Origin: Asticcacaulis biprosthecium C19
GTDB taxonomy: Bacteria; Pseudomonadota; Alphaproteobacteria; Caulobacterales; Caulobacteraceae
NCBI RefSeq assembly: GCF_000204015.1
Contig: NZ_GL883077.1
Span: 396,831-449,523, forward strand
DNA: 52,693 bases
Reading direction: 5' to 3'
A program made the position numbers and the translations under genes. The stretch's first letter is position 1, and each line of letters begins with the position of its first letter. Below the pieces are notes generated by a model that was given only the letters and a program-made list of their open reading frames with translations, searched no databases and was not told where the DNA came from. This document shows positions 27,007 through 35,693 of the stretch, piece after piece.

Positions 27007-27036
27007 AACCGGAGCCGCGAGGCTCCGGTTTTGTTT
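27007..27036 (+). terminator. Intrinsic terminator of cenR
   Basis: AACCGGAGCC-GCGA-GGCTCCGGTT, a perfect 10-bp stem with a tetraloop, followed by TTGTTTT, starting 3 bp after the cenR stop. Confidence 0.9.
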
Positions 27037-27061
27037 TGGGTGATCTGGTTGTGCTTCCCAA

Positions 27062-27073
27062 CGTATGCATACG
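27062..27073. promoter_or_regulatory. Palindrome upstream of the lipocalin gene
   Basis: CGTATGCATACG is a perfect 12-bp palindrome 19 bp before the lipocalin start codon. Position suits an operator, but no regulator is known. Confidence 0.3.
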
Positions 27074-27092
27074 GGGGCGTGAAGGAGAGACC

Positions 27093-27614
27093 ATGTTCAT
27101 TCGAACTGCCTTACTTGCCACCAGTGTACTGATATTGTCCGCCTGTACGACCGTACCCGAAGGCGGCGGCCCCGCCACGGCGCAGGTGCCTATGAGCCAC
27201 TATTCCGGCACGTGGCTGGAAATCGCTCGTCGACCGATGTGGCTGACCGACGGCTGTGTCGCTGGCTACAGCACCTATACGGCGGGCGCCGGGGGTGCTG
27301 TGGCGGTGGAGGACGGCTGCCGCAAGGACACACCGGACGGCAAGCTGAAGACCATTCGCGGCAAGGGGACGATTGAAGATTTTGGCAGCGCCAATGCCAA
27401 GATGAAGGTTGAATATCCGCTCTTTATCACATGGCACTACTGGGTTCTGTACGAAGCACCCGATAATAGCTGGTTCATCAGCGCCGATCCGAAGATGAAA
27501 AACCTGTGGATCTATGCCCGTAAGGTGCCTTCCGAGGCCGAGCGCGCCGTCATGGTGTCCAAGGCGCAAGAGCTTGGTTACGACACTACCCAACTCGAAT
27601 TCCCAGCGTTTTAA
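27093..27614 (+). CDS. Lipocalin family lipoprotein (Blc-like)
   Basis: Outer-membrane lipoprotein of the bacterial lipocalin group, which binds lipids or other hydrophobic ligands. The 173-aa product has a signal peptide with lipobox L-S-A-C, then the lipocalin start YSGTWLEIARRPM (G-x-W), and an internal W-H-Y-W-V-L-Y-E segment. The ATG at 27093 has GGAGA upstream (AGGAGAGACC); the longer frame from 26868 runs through cenR and is rejected. Its stop overlaps the xth stop by 2 bp (convergent). Confidence 0.85.
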   Translation: MFIRTALLATSVLILSACTTVPEGGGPATAQVPMSHYSGTWLEIARRPMWLTDGCVAGYSTYTAGAGGAVAVEDGCRKDTPDGKLKTIRGKGTIEDFGSANAKMKVEYPLFITWHYWVLYEAPDNSWFISADPKMKNLWIYARKVPSEAERAVMVSKAQELGYDTTQLEFPAF

Positions 27615-28408
27615 ATCTCGAACGTCACTTGGGCCGGCACGTGGTCGCTGGGCTGGGTCCAGCCGCGGACATCGTCATGGATTTTCGCTGTCAGGTTTGC
27701 TACCCGCGCCATCAGGGCGGGGTTGAGCAGGACGTGGTCCAGGCGTAGGCCGCGGTTGCTGGCACGGTAGTCGCTGGCGCGGTAGCTCCACCAGGTGAAG
27801 ATCTTCTGCGGTTCGGGATAGGCCACGCGGAACGGATCATGAAAGTCGCCGCAAGCCATGAAGTTGCCGAAAGCCTCGATCTCCAGCGGGGTGTGGCTGA
27901 CCACGCGCAGCATCTGGCGGTGGCTCCATACGTCGAACTCGCCGGGAGCAATGTTGAGATCGCCGCAGATCAGCAGCGGGTGGTCGCGATTGCGTTGCGC
28001 CAGATGGGTGCACAGGCGTTCGTAGAATTCGAGCTTGTGGTCGAACTTGTCGTTGGTCGTACGGTCGGGCACGTCCCCGCCGGCCGGAATGTAGAAGTTC
28101 CAGATATCGACATTGTCTACCCGGATGGCCTGGGCGCGGGCCTCGCCGCGACGGCAGAAGGGCAGGAGATCGCCGGATTCGAACGGTACCTTCGAGACGA
28201 TTGCCACACCATGCCAACCCTTCTGGCCGGCGACGTGGATGTGCTCGAACCCGAGGGCGCGGAAGGCGTCGTAGGGAAATTCGTGTTCCTGGCACTTGAT
28301 CTCCTGCAGGCAGAGGATGTCTATCTCCGTCTGGGCGAGAAAGGCCTGGATTTGCGGCATGCGCAGGCGAACGGAATTGACATTCCAGGTGGCAAAGGAA
28401 AGGCGCAT
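27611..28408 (-). CDS. xth: Exodeoxyribonuclease III
   Basis: Mg2+-dependent AP endonuclease and 3'-5' exonuclease of base-excision repair. The 265-aa protein has the AP endonuclease family motifs WNVNSVRLR, LCLQEIKC, the catalytic Tyr in NFYIPAGGD, CGDLNIAP, WWSYR and the terminal LDHVLL with SDHVPAQ. It ends convergent with the lipocalin gene and lies downstream of lolA, an order shared with many alphaproteobacteria. Confidence 0.95.
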   Translation of the reverse strand: MRLSFATWNVNSVRLRMPQIQAFLAQTEIDILCLQEIKCQEHEFPYDAFRALGFEHIHVAGQKGWHGVAIVSKVPFESGDLLPFCRRGEARAQAIRVDNVDIWNFYIPAGGDVPDRTTNDKFDHKLEFYERLCTHLAQRNRDHPLLICGDLNIAPGEFDVWSHRQMLRVVSHTPLEIEAFGNFMACGDFHDPFRVAYPEPQKIFTWWSYRASDYRASNRGLRLDHVLLNPALMARVANLTAKIHDDVRGWTQPSDHVPAQVTFEI

Positions 28409-28449
28409 ATTGTCCGGAGGATGGGCAGCCTAAGCCGCTGTAAAATTAC

Positions 28450-28479
28450 AAAAAACCCGATCCGTTGTAACGGACCGGG
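28450..28479 (-). terminator. Probable terminator of lolA
   Basis: Read leftward: CCCGGTCCGTT and AACGGATCGGG form an 11-position stem with one mismatch, followed by TTTTTT. It sits about 130 bp after the lolA stop and just before xth. Confidence 0.65.
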
Positions 28480-28611
28480 CAAGATTTTGGCACATAACAC
28501 GAAGAGAAAACAGGGAAAAACGCACGCTCGGAAATCGACCGCCGTCCAATCTCCATGTGTGAAAAATAACACGCCTGCGAAAATTCGCAAGAAAAAAAGT
28601 TTAGAACAAGA

Positions 28612-29283
28612 TTATTTTTTCATCTGCGACTTACTGAGCACGAACAGGTCGCTTTTAAAACCGCCGCCGCGGTTAAAGCTGGTCAGGTGAACCCGGGTCG
28701 CCTTACCCTGTGCATCGGTCACGGTCCATTCCCGTAAGGTCAGGTTGCCATTGCCGGCCTGGTCGAAAACCAGTGCAATATGGCCTTCGACCTGCTTGCG
28801 GCGATCGCGGGCGCTCAGCGTGAAACCTAAGGCGCTGGATTTCACCTGAGTCACGACGACATTCTGGTCGAGGCGGATCTGACGCGACAGGAACAAGGAC
28901 AACGGGGTCTCGCCCAAAGGATATTCGTCGAACGACTTCAGGCGGGGATCCCACATTTTTACCTTCTGGCCGTCAGCGACGATCAGCAGCGAGTAGGGGG
29001 CATCATACTCGAACCGAATCTTGCCCGGACGCGAGAGATACCAATTGCCCAGGGTCTTGCGGCCGCGGAAATCGGTTTGCTCGAAACGACCCTGAGCCGT
29101 GGTCAGCGCCTGCAGATACTGGGTCGCCTTGTCGATGCGACCTTTGTCGGCGGCATTAAAGGTCGGCGGCGTGATCAGTCCGCCGAAGCTGTTCTTTCCG
29201 CCCTGGGCCAGGGCCGGCACAGCGGCGGTCAGGGCCGCTGCGGTCAGGCCTGTCAACAGGAAGCGGCGATGGAGGTCGGTCAT
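28612..29283 (-). CDS. lolA: Outer-membrane lipoprotein carrier protein LolA
   Basis: Periplasmic chaperone that shuttles lipoproteins from the inner membrane LolCDE to the outer membrane. The 223-aa protein has a signal sequence with a twin Arg (HRRFLLTGLTAAALTAAVPALA), then ARGRF-type QGRFEQTDFRGRKTLGNWYLSRPGKIRFEYDAPYSLLIVADG, the LolA signature, and a basic C-terminus. In many related genomes it follows ftsK directly; here ftsK lies 21 kb away. Confidence 0.9.
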   Translation of the reverse strand: MTDLHRRFLLTGLTAAALTAAVPALAQGGKNSFGGLITPPTFNAADKGRIDKATQYLQALTTAQGRFEQTDFRGRKTLGNWYLSRPGKIRFEYDAPYSLLIVADGQKVKMWDPRLKSFDEYPLGETPLSLFLSRQIRLDQNVVVTQVKSSALGFTLSARDRRKQVEGHIALVFDQAGNGNLTLREWTVTDAQGKATRVHLTSFNRGGGFKSDLFVLSKSQMKK

Positions 29284-29635
29284 GGGTTTACCCTTTTTGA
29301 TCGTGTTGTGTGTTTAGACCGTAAAGGGGAGGAACGGCAATTCAAGGGCACGAAAAAGACGTTTGGCCGCCGCTTTGTGGCCACCAGGTGAAGGCGGGAT
29401 GAACCGAATGTTCACGCCGTCGCACAGCGGGATATTTCTCGTCAGACCTGGGGCGAAAGGAAGCGTTTGGCGCGAAGAACGCCCAAGCCGTGCTAGAAAA
29501 TGGCTAACAAAAACCGTTGACCATTGTTCCACGCACAACGAGTGATTTTTTGGCATAACTTCTAACAAAGAGGCCGATTCCGACTTCGCGTCAAGATGCC
29601 GGCCAACCGGGCGACGCGACGGGCATAGGTGGTGT
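29284..29635. other. Gene-free stretch between lolA and the LacI gene
   Basis: 352 bp. The leftward part should hold the lolA promoter; AAAAAGGG lies near the lolA start. I see no gene, repeat or RNA in the rest. It is one of the two possible ends of a rearranged segment (see findings). Confidence 0.5.
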
Positions 29636-30691
29636 CTACACCCCGCGTGTCGTGCCGCGCACAACCAGTTCAGCGTTGATCTGCACGGACGGCGCCACGA
29701 TGCCGTTGAGCCGCCGGAAAAGAATGTCCACCATATGCCGGGCACCTGTGGCCCGATCTTGGCGCACGGTCGTCAGTCCCGGCGACAGGCTGCGCGCCAG
29801 GCCTATATCATCGAAGCCACACACCGCGACATCACCCGGTACACTCAGCCCCGCTTCGGCGAGCGCTGTCAGAGCGGCCTGGGCAATAATATCCGAGGCA
29901 CAGAAGAGACCGTCGAAGGTCTGTTTGCGGGCAATGACCTCACGCACCGCTGTCAGGGCGGACTCGAAATTGAACCGGCTTTCGATGCGCTGGGGCGCGC
30001 CGGACTGGGCCAGAGTACTGGCCAAAGTACTGGCCAGCCCCTGACAATAGCCAGTGTAGCGGGCATCAGCCTCCGGCACGCCGGACGGTCCGACGAAGAG
30101 GATGTCCCGGCAACCGCCGGCGACCATATGGCGGGCCGCTAGCCGGCCGCCCAGAACGTTGTCGACGCCCACCGAAGCGTAGGACTGGCGTGGCATCTTC
30201 TCGCCCCATACCACCATGGCGGGGTATTCGGCGCCGACGGCTTGGAGGGCGACATGCTGATCGCTCTGCCCCAGGACCAGCAGGCCGTCGAAACGGTGCG
30301 AATGGGTCAGGTCGAAAAGCCAGCCATCGGAAGTCGCGTTCACCTTGGACAACAACAGGTCATAGCCGCGTCGCACCACTTCGTCAGCCAAAGCGCCGAT
30401 CATCTCCAGAAGGAAGGAATCGGTTAGCTGATCGTCGGATTGCGGCCCCATGGGCAGGATCAGCCCGATGGTCTGGGTAGTCTGAAGCCGCAGGTTTCGG
30501 GCCGCCTGGTTGACGACATAGCCGTTCTCACGCGCGATCGCCTGGATGCGTTCGCGAAGTTCCTTCGGGATGAGGGGGCTGTCAGCCAGGGCGCGCGACA
30601 CAGAGGAGACGGACACGCCGGCAAGGCGCGCCACGTCCGCCATCTTGAGGCGAACCTTGGGTTTGACGACCGGAAGCGGCTCGTCGATCAT
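29636..30691 (-). CDS. LacI family transcriptional regulator
   Basis: Sugar-responsive repressor. The 351-aa protein has the LacI helix-turn-helix MADVARLAGVSVSSVSRALADS (about residues 17-38), followed by the hinge helix with NQAARNLR and the periplasmic-binding-protein-like core (TQTIGLILPM...FDGLLVLGQ...VCGFDDIGLARSLSPGLTT). A short internal duplication gives LASTLASTLAQ at about residue 225. It is divergent from a secreted GH2 enzyme, the probable target. An inverted repeat with LacI-operator character lies 40 bp upstream. Confidence 0.92.
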   Translation of the reverse strand: MIDEPLPVVKPKVRLKMADVARLAGVSVSSVSRALADSPLIPKELRERIQAIARENGYVVNQAARNLRLQTTQTIGLILPMGPQSDDQLTDSFLLEMIGALADEVVRRGYDLLLSKVNATSDGWLFDLTHSHRFDGLLVLGQSDQHVALQAVGAEYPAMVVWGEKMPRQSYASVGVDNVLGGRLAARHMVAGGCRDILFVGPSGVPEADARYTGYCQGLASTLASTLAQSGAPQRIESRFNFESALTAVREVIARKQTFDGLFCASDIIAQAALTALAEAGLSVPGDVAVCGFDDIGLARSLSPGLTTVRQDRATGARHMVDILFRRLNGIVAPSVQINAELVVRGTTRGV

Positions 30692-30730
30692 TACGCAAGT
30701 ACCCTATACTACAATGCCGCCCGTCTGATC

Positions 30731-30745
30731 TGCGAGCGTTTCGCA
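30731..30745. promoter_or_regulatory. Candidate LacI-type operator
   Basis: TGCGAGCGTTTCGCA: inverted TGCGA/TCGCA with a central CG-containing core, the form of LacI-family operators, 40 bp upstream of the lacI-type gene. Confidence 0.5.
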
Positions 30746-31056
30746 ACAAGTTCACACCTTTTCGGCGAGCAAGTCTACGCCTTTTCAGTATTTTTCATTG
30801 CCTATCAATGTGTCGGAAAATCTCCAACAAAGGGTTACTGTATACTTTTATGAATGATTTAAACGGGTTCCACAGCCGGACAGACAGATTTCACGACATC
30901 GTCATGACCCGGACGTGTCTTCACAAATTGTTCCAATGGCGGATTGCCGACATCCAGAAGCCGAACCACAGCATCCACTTTTCGTTTGTCAGACAGCAGG
31001 TTCCCGCGCGGCGGCATCACGCCCATGCCATCGGTCCATCATTTGCAAAGGAAAGG

Positions 31057-31095
31057 GTCTCCCTCAAAAACTGTAAGCCAGTTTTTGAGGGAGAC
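31057..31095. repeat. Perfect 17-bp inverted repeat
   Basis: GTCTCCCTCAAAAACTG, loop TAAGC, CAGTTTTTGAGGGAGAC. No T-run follows on either strand, so it is unlikely to be an ordinary terminator. Role unknown. Confidence 0.85.
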
Positions 31096-31254
31096 AAGAT
31101 GTTGCTTCGGTTAATCCGAAACAGCCAGTTGGGGAAGAAGGGCGCGGGCCTGTGCGAAACTACAGGTCCCGCCCGTTCAGACATGGTCGCGAAACCATGT
31201 TGGAGGCGCGAGGCTCAGTTACCTAAACCGCGCAAAGTCTAAAATCTCAAATAC

Positions 31255-31272
31255 TGCACGGCTTGCCGTGCA
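31255..31272. promoter_or_regulatory. 18-bp palindrome upstream of the GH2 gene
   Basis: TGCACGGC-TT-GCCGTGCA, perfect 8-bp arms. Could be an operator or a small hairpin. Confidence 0.4.
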
Positions 31273-31381
31273 AAAGAGGAGGCAGTCGAGGGATGCGTCC
31301 TGTCGGCGTTGCCAAGACCCGCTTCGGCACAGGCATGTGGCGGTGCAGACGCCGGTTGCCTCATTGTCGTCGAACACTCAT

Positions 31382-31395
31382 GACCTGTACAGGTC
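31382..31395. promoter_or_regulatory. 14-bp palindrome upstream of the GH2 gene
   Basis: GACCTGTACAGGTC, perfect palindrome about 435 bp before the GH2 start. Unassigned operator candidate. Confidence 0.35.
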
Positions 31396-31828
31396 GGACA
31401 AAACGTATAAGATATTGATTTTACTACAACAAAGAGAGCCGTCGTAAGTCTTTCATCAGCCAGAATGACAACCTTGTCATCTTCTGACAGCGCTATCATT
31501 GCCAAGGCGGCCATAGGTTGTCAAGAAAATTGTCATGCGTGTCAGAATTCTTGGAGGAAATCGCGAACGAACGGTGCTTTTGGGTAACAGAGCGATCATT
31601 TTTGCGAGAAAGGGCAAAAAATCTACCGCACCGCGGCATGTGGTGGTGCTTTACAGTACGCGTTGTTGTCGGCCGAATCTGTCTCGAGTGTCGCAAACAG
31701 GACAGGCAGGACAGGGTTTGCATGTACATCCTGGTCCCTCTCAAACCCTGACGCCATTGACTATCTACGCCCCCCTTGTCCCCCGCCTTGTATTATCATA
31801 CAAATCGGAAAAAATGAGGAGATACGGC

Positions 31829-34720
31829 GTGAAACCTTTTCTGACGGCTGCCACGGCGGCCCTTATCCTGGCTGCCGGACTGGCGAGACCGCACGCCGTC
31901 GCCGCCGAGACGGTTCAGGCCGCCGCCACGGCTGCGCGCGAACGCATCAATATCGACAAGGACTGGCGCTTTGCCTACGGCCATGCCGACGACGCCGAAA
32001 AAGACTTCCGCCACGGCCTGAGGCCTTTCTTCTTCGCCAAGGCTGGTTATGGCGACGGGCCTGCCAATGCCGACTTCAGCGACATGGCCTGGCGCAAGGT
32101 CGATCTGCCGCACGACTGGGCCGTCGAACTGCCGTTCGATGCCCGCGGCAACACCAATCACGGTTCGAAAGCCATTGGCCACCCTTTCCCGGAGAACAGC
32201 GTCGGCTGGTACCGTAAGGTCATCGACATCCCTGCCTCCGACAAGGGCAGGCGCATCGCCCTGGAGTTCGACGGCGTCTATCGCGACAGCGTGGTCTGGG
32301 TGAACGGCCACTATATCGGCACCGAACCCAGCGGCTATTCCGGCTTCCGTTACGACATCACCGACTACCTGAACTATGGCGGCCACAATGTGATCGCCGT
32401 CCGCGCCGATGCGACCACCGAGGAAGGCTGGTTCTATGAAGGCGCCGGCATCTACCGCCATGTCTGGCTGACCAAGACCGACGCCTTGCACGTCGCCCAA
32501 TGGGGCACCTTTGTCCGCACCACGGTCGACGGCGCCAAGGCCCGCCTCGACATCGATGTCACGGTCGACAATGACGGCAAAGCGCCCGAGACCTTCGCCA
32601 TTCGTCAGGAGGTGTTTGCCCCCGATGGCCGCAAGGTCGCCGAAGGTGAAACCACCCAACTAACGGTGAAGGCGGTCGCGTCCGGCGACTTTACGTCGAC
32701 CGTGACCGTCGATCAGGCCCAGCTATGGTCGCTGGAAACCCCGCACCTCTATCGCCTGCGGACGACCATTCTGACGAACGGCGTGGTCAGCGACAGCTAT
32801 GATACGACGTTCGGTATCCGGACCGTGGTCTTCGATCCGGACAAGGGCTTCTTTCTCAATGGCAAAAACCTGAAGCTGCAAGGCACCAACAACCACCAGG
32901 ACCACGCCGGGGTCGGTGTCGCCTTGCCCGATGGCCTGCAAACCTGGCGATTGAAGCAGCTCAAATCCTACGGCGTCAACACCTACCGCGCCTCGCACCA
33001 TCCGCCGACGCCGGAACTGCTGGATGAAGCCGACCGTCTGGGCATGCTGGTCATCGACGAGCACCGCATGATGGGTACCACGCCGGAAATCCGCGGCCAG
33101 ATGGAACGGATGATCCGCCGCGACCGCAACCACCCCAGCGTCATCATCTGGTCGCTCGGCAATGAGGAATGGGCACTGGAATGGAACGAACTGGGCACCC
33201 GCCTGGCCGTCGAAATGCAGGCCGACGCGAAACGGCTGGATCCGACGCGGCGCACCACGGTGGCGACCAGCGGTTCCGGCCAGGGCGTGTCGTTGGGCGC
33301 CGATGTGATCGGTTTCAATTACGGCGCCCAGCATGACGTCGACGCCTTCCACCGCGCCCATCCGGACAAGCCCGCCATGATGTCGGAGGAAGGTTCGACC
33401 CTGACCACGCGCGGCATCTACTTCGACGACCGGGCGGCATCCCATCTCAACGCTTATGACCGCCAGGGTCGGCCAGGCAACAGCCTCAGCATTGAAGAAG
33501 GCTGGCGCCGGGTCCAGGAACGGCCGTGGATGTCGGGCATGGTCATCTGGACCGGCTTCGACTATCGCGGCGAAACCACGCCCTTCGGGTGGCCGGCGAT
33601 CTCGTCGCAGTTCGGCATGACAGACACAACCGGCGCCCTCAAAGACACGGCCTGGTACCTAAAATCCGTTTGGACCCAGAAGCCGATGGTCCATATCCTG
33701 CCGCACTGGAACTGGGCTGGGCGCGAAGGTCAGGCCATCGATGTCCGTGTCTACAGCAACGGCGACACGGTCGAGCTGTTCCAGGACGGTAAGTCGTTGG
33801 GCCGTCAAACCCTGGTCAAGGATTCGCACCTCAAATGGAGCGTGCCGTACACGCCCGGCAAGCTGACCGCCAAGTCCTATATCGATGGCAAGCTGGTCGC
33901 TTCCAACGAGGTCGTCACCACCACCGACCCGGCGACCGTCACTCTGACGCCCGACACCACAAACCTTAAGGCCGACGGCGCGGATATTTCGGTCGTCTGG
34001 GTCAATGTCACGGACAAGGCCGGCCGGATTGTCCCCGTCGCCGGCAACCGTGTGAACTTCGAAACAAGCGGGCCGATCCGCGTCATCGGCGTCGGCAATG
34101 GCGACCCCGGTTCGCATGAGGCCGACCGGCCCGCCGAACGCCACGCCTATCACGCCCTGTCCGGTTGGCGCTCCCTGGCCATCAACAGCCTTGACGGTGG
34201 ACCAGCGGTGGCCGACACCGCCGATACCGCGACATGGCGCGACCCGACCCAGTGGCTGCCGCCCGAAGCCCAGCCGCCGGCCACCAAAGGCCTGGTGCTG
34301 CGCGGCCAGTTTGCCCGACCGGTCCTGACGCCGGGCGGCGTCATCACGCTGTATATCGATCGGCTGGGCGAAGGTCAGACCGTCTATATCAACGGCGTCA
34401 CGGTCGAGCCGAAGACGGTCGACGGCGCGCTGGTGGTCGACGTCGATCCGGCGTCGCTGAAGGACAACAACAATCTGGCCTACGTTTTCGCGACACCTGA
34501 AGGCGGCGTGCAGGGCCTGTACGACCGGTCGGTCGGTGCCACCAAGTGGGGGACCTTACGCGTTACCACACCGGCGGCGCCGTGGCAGCGCAGTGTCTTT
34601 AATGGCTGGGCTCAGGTGATCGTCCAGTCGACCGGCCAGCCCGGCAAGGCGACCTTGAAGGCCGTATCGGACGGACTGAAGCCGGCGGTCGTCGCGTTCA
34701 CGGCGCGGTCGCCTTCCTAA
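31829..34720 (+). CDS. Secreted glycoside hydrolase family 2 beta-galactosidase (GalA-like)
   Basis: Large exported glycosidase. From the chosen GTG start the product is 963 aa with a signal peptide MKPFLTAATAALILAAGLAR...AVAA, cut near residue 26. Domains in order: GH2 sugar-binding (INIDKDWRFAYG, GVYRDSVVWVNGHYIG), immunoglobulin-like, the TIM barrel with SLGNEEW (acid/base E446) and SEEGST (nucleophile E520 or E521), then C-terminal beta domains. GTG 31829 is preferred because GAGGAG lies 7 bases upstream; the frame is open back to 31535, with an ATG at 31814. The exact sugar specificity cannot be read. Divergent from the LacI gene, followed by DUF6445. Confidence 0.88.
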   Translation: MKPFLTAATAALILAAGLARPHAVAAETVQAAATAARERINIDKDWRFAYGHADDAEKDFRHGLRPFFFAKAGYGDGPANADFSDMAWRKVDLPHDWAVELPFDARGNTNHGSKAIGHPFPENSVGWYRKVIDIPASDKGRRIALEFDGVYRDSVVWVNGHYIGTEPSGYSGFRYDITDYLNYGGHNVIAVRADATTEEGWFYEGAGIYRHVWLTKTDALHVAQWGTFVRTTVDGAKARLDIDVTVDNDGKAPETFAIRQEVFAPDGRKVAEGETTQLTVKAVASGDFTSTVTVDQAQLWSLETPHLYRLRTTILTNGVVSDSYDTTFGIRTVVFDPDKGFFLNGKNLKLQGTNNHQDHAGVGVALPDGLQTWRLKQLKSYGVNTYRASHHPPTPELLDEADRLGMLVIDEHRMMGTTPEIRGQMERMIRRDRNHPSVIIWSLGNEEWALEWNELGTRLAVEMQADAKRLDPTRRTTVATSGSGQGVSLGADVIGFNYGAQHDVDAFHRAHPDKPAMMSEEGSTLTTRGIYFDDRAASHLNAYDRQGRPGNSLSIEEGWRRVQERPWMSGMVIWTGFDYRGETTPFGWPAISSQFGMTDTTGALKDTAWYLKSVWTQKPMVHILPHWNWAGREGQAIDVRVYSNGDTVELFQDGKSLGRQTLVKDSHLKWSVPYTPGKLTAKSYIDGKLVASNEVVTTTDPATVTLTPDTTNLKADGADISVVWVNVTDKAGRIVPVAGNRVNFETSGPIRVIGVGNGDPGSHEADRPAERHAYHALSGWRSLAINSLDGGPAVADTADTATWRDPTQWLPPEAQPPATKGLVLRGQFARPVLTPGGVITLYIDRLGEGQTVYINGVTVEPKTVDGALVVDVDPASLKDNNNLAYVFATPEGGVQGLYDRSVGATKWGTLRVTTPAAPWQRSVFNGWAQVIVQSTGQPGKATLKAVSDGLKPAVVAFTARSPS

Positions 34721-34748
34721 GCGGCGAGCCTTGGTTTAATGAGGGGTC

Positions 34749-35462
34749 ATGACCGACATGACCCTTCATCTGAACCCCGCCGCGCACCTGGAGATCCGAC
34801 GTGTCGGCCGTGAGCAACAGCCCCTTGTCATCGTCGACAACGTTTTCACCAATCCGGACATCCTGGTCGCGGCCGCCCGGACGGCCAAGTTCGAAATGGC
34901 GCGCCACACCCGATATCCGGGTTTGAATGCGCCGTTGCCGGCCGGATTTATGCAGAGCCTGATGCCGGCACTGCAGCAGATGATGACGAAGGTTTTCGGA
35001 ATTCCCCCGACGTTGCGGATGACCCATTTCGGATTCCTGGGCTTGCCGACCCTGCCACCGGAGGCGTTGGAGCCGATCCAGAAGATTCCGCATCAGGACA
35101 CGCCGGAACATAACCGTCTGGCCAGCGTGTATTACATGTCCGTACCGACCGGTGGTACGGGCTTCTTTCGTCATCGTGCCACGGGCTATGAGGTCGTGAC
35201 CCCGGACCGGCGGGCGCACTATGTCGCCACCGTATCGGCAGAGCTGGAGGCCGGGGGCGCGGCGCTGACGCGACACGTTTCGGCGGAGACCCCCTATTTC
35301 GAACTGATCGACTGGGTGCCGGCAGCTTTCAACCGGTTGATACTTTACCGCAGCAACGCCCTGCATTCAGCCCTGATCGACGGGGTGCCCCTGAGCGACG
35401 ATCCGGCAACCGGACGGCTGACGGCCAATCTCTTTCTGCTGCCGGTTCAGAAGTTGTACTGA
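34749..35462 (+). CDS. DUF6445 family protein (2-oxoglutarate/Fe(II) oxygenase-like)
   Basis: 237-aa protein of a family usually found in polysaccharide-utilisation neighbourhoods of Caulobacterales and related bacteria. It contains an iron-site-like HQD (in KIPHQDTPEHNRLASVYYMS) and a later His (YRSNALHSALID) followed by Arg, as in 2OG-Fe(II) dioxygenases. Function unproven. It starts 28 bp after the GH2 stop with GAGGGG before the ATG, so it is probably co-transcribed with it. Confidence 0.75.
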   Translation: MTDMTLHLNPAAHLEIRRVGREQQPLVIVDNVFTNPDILVAAARTAKFEMARHTRYPGLNAPLPAGFMQSLMPALQQMMTKVFGIPPTLRMTHFGFLGLPTLPPEALEPIQKIPHQDTPEHNRLASVYYMSVPTGGTGFFRHRATGYEVVTPDRRAHYVATVSAELEAGGAALTRHVSAETPYFELIDWVPAAFNRLILYRSNALHSALIDGVPLSDDPATGRLTANLFLLPVQKLY

Positions 35463-35490
35463 CCCGCCTGCATTCGACGGAAATCTCCGC

Positions 35491-35665
35491 AAAGTGTTGT
35501 CCACAGATAATCCAGATAAGTCAGATGGTCGGCGCTGATCTTGCTTTTAAAATTCAGTTTTTTCGACGAGCGTTGCTCGTTAGTAAACCGTGCAGAACAT
35601 ACGCAAACGATTGCCAGATACGCTGGCCATCTGACTTATCTGGCTTATCTGCGGACAACACTTTT
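35491..35665. repeat. MITE-like element with long inverted ends
   Basis: Arms at 35491-35528 and 35627-35665 are inverted copies of about 38 bp with two internal mismatches. They start AAAGTGTTGTCC and end CACTTTT. The 98-bp centre is AT-rich in part and contains a small hairpin ACGAGC-GTT-GCTCGT. No clear target-site duplication and no coding capacity. It lies between convergent genes. Confidence 0.8.
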
Positions 35666-35693
35666 ACGATACTCACCGCATACACTACAGAAT

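Larger units (their letters stand above)
30692..31828. other. Long regulatory gap between the LacI gene and the GH2 gene
   Basis: 1137 bp without a convincing gene. It holds the LacI-type operator (30731-30745), a perfect 17-bp hairpin (31057-31095), two further palindromes (31255-31272 and 31382-31395) and a 55-codon leftward frame (30859-31026) that may be a gene remnant. A 144-codon rightward frame (30808-31242) and a 91-codon leftward frame (31239-31514) look spurious. Confidence 0.55.

Noticed and set aside
31239-31514. 91-codon leftward frame with several cysteines between LacI and GH2 genes
   Set aside because: No recognisable family and overlaps palindromes; chance frame is more likely.
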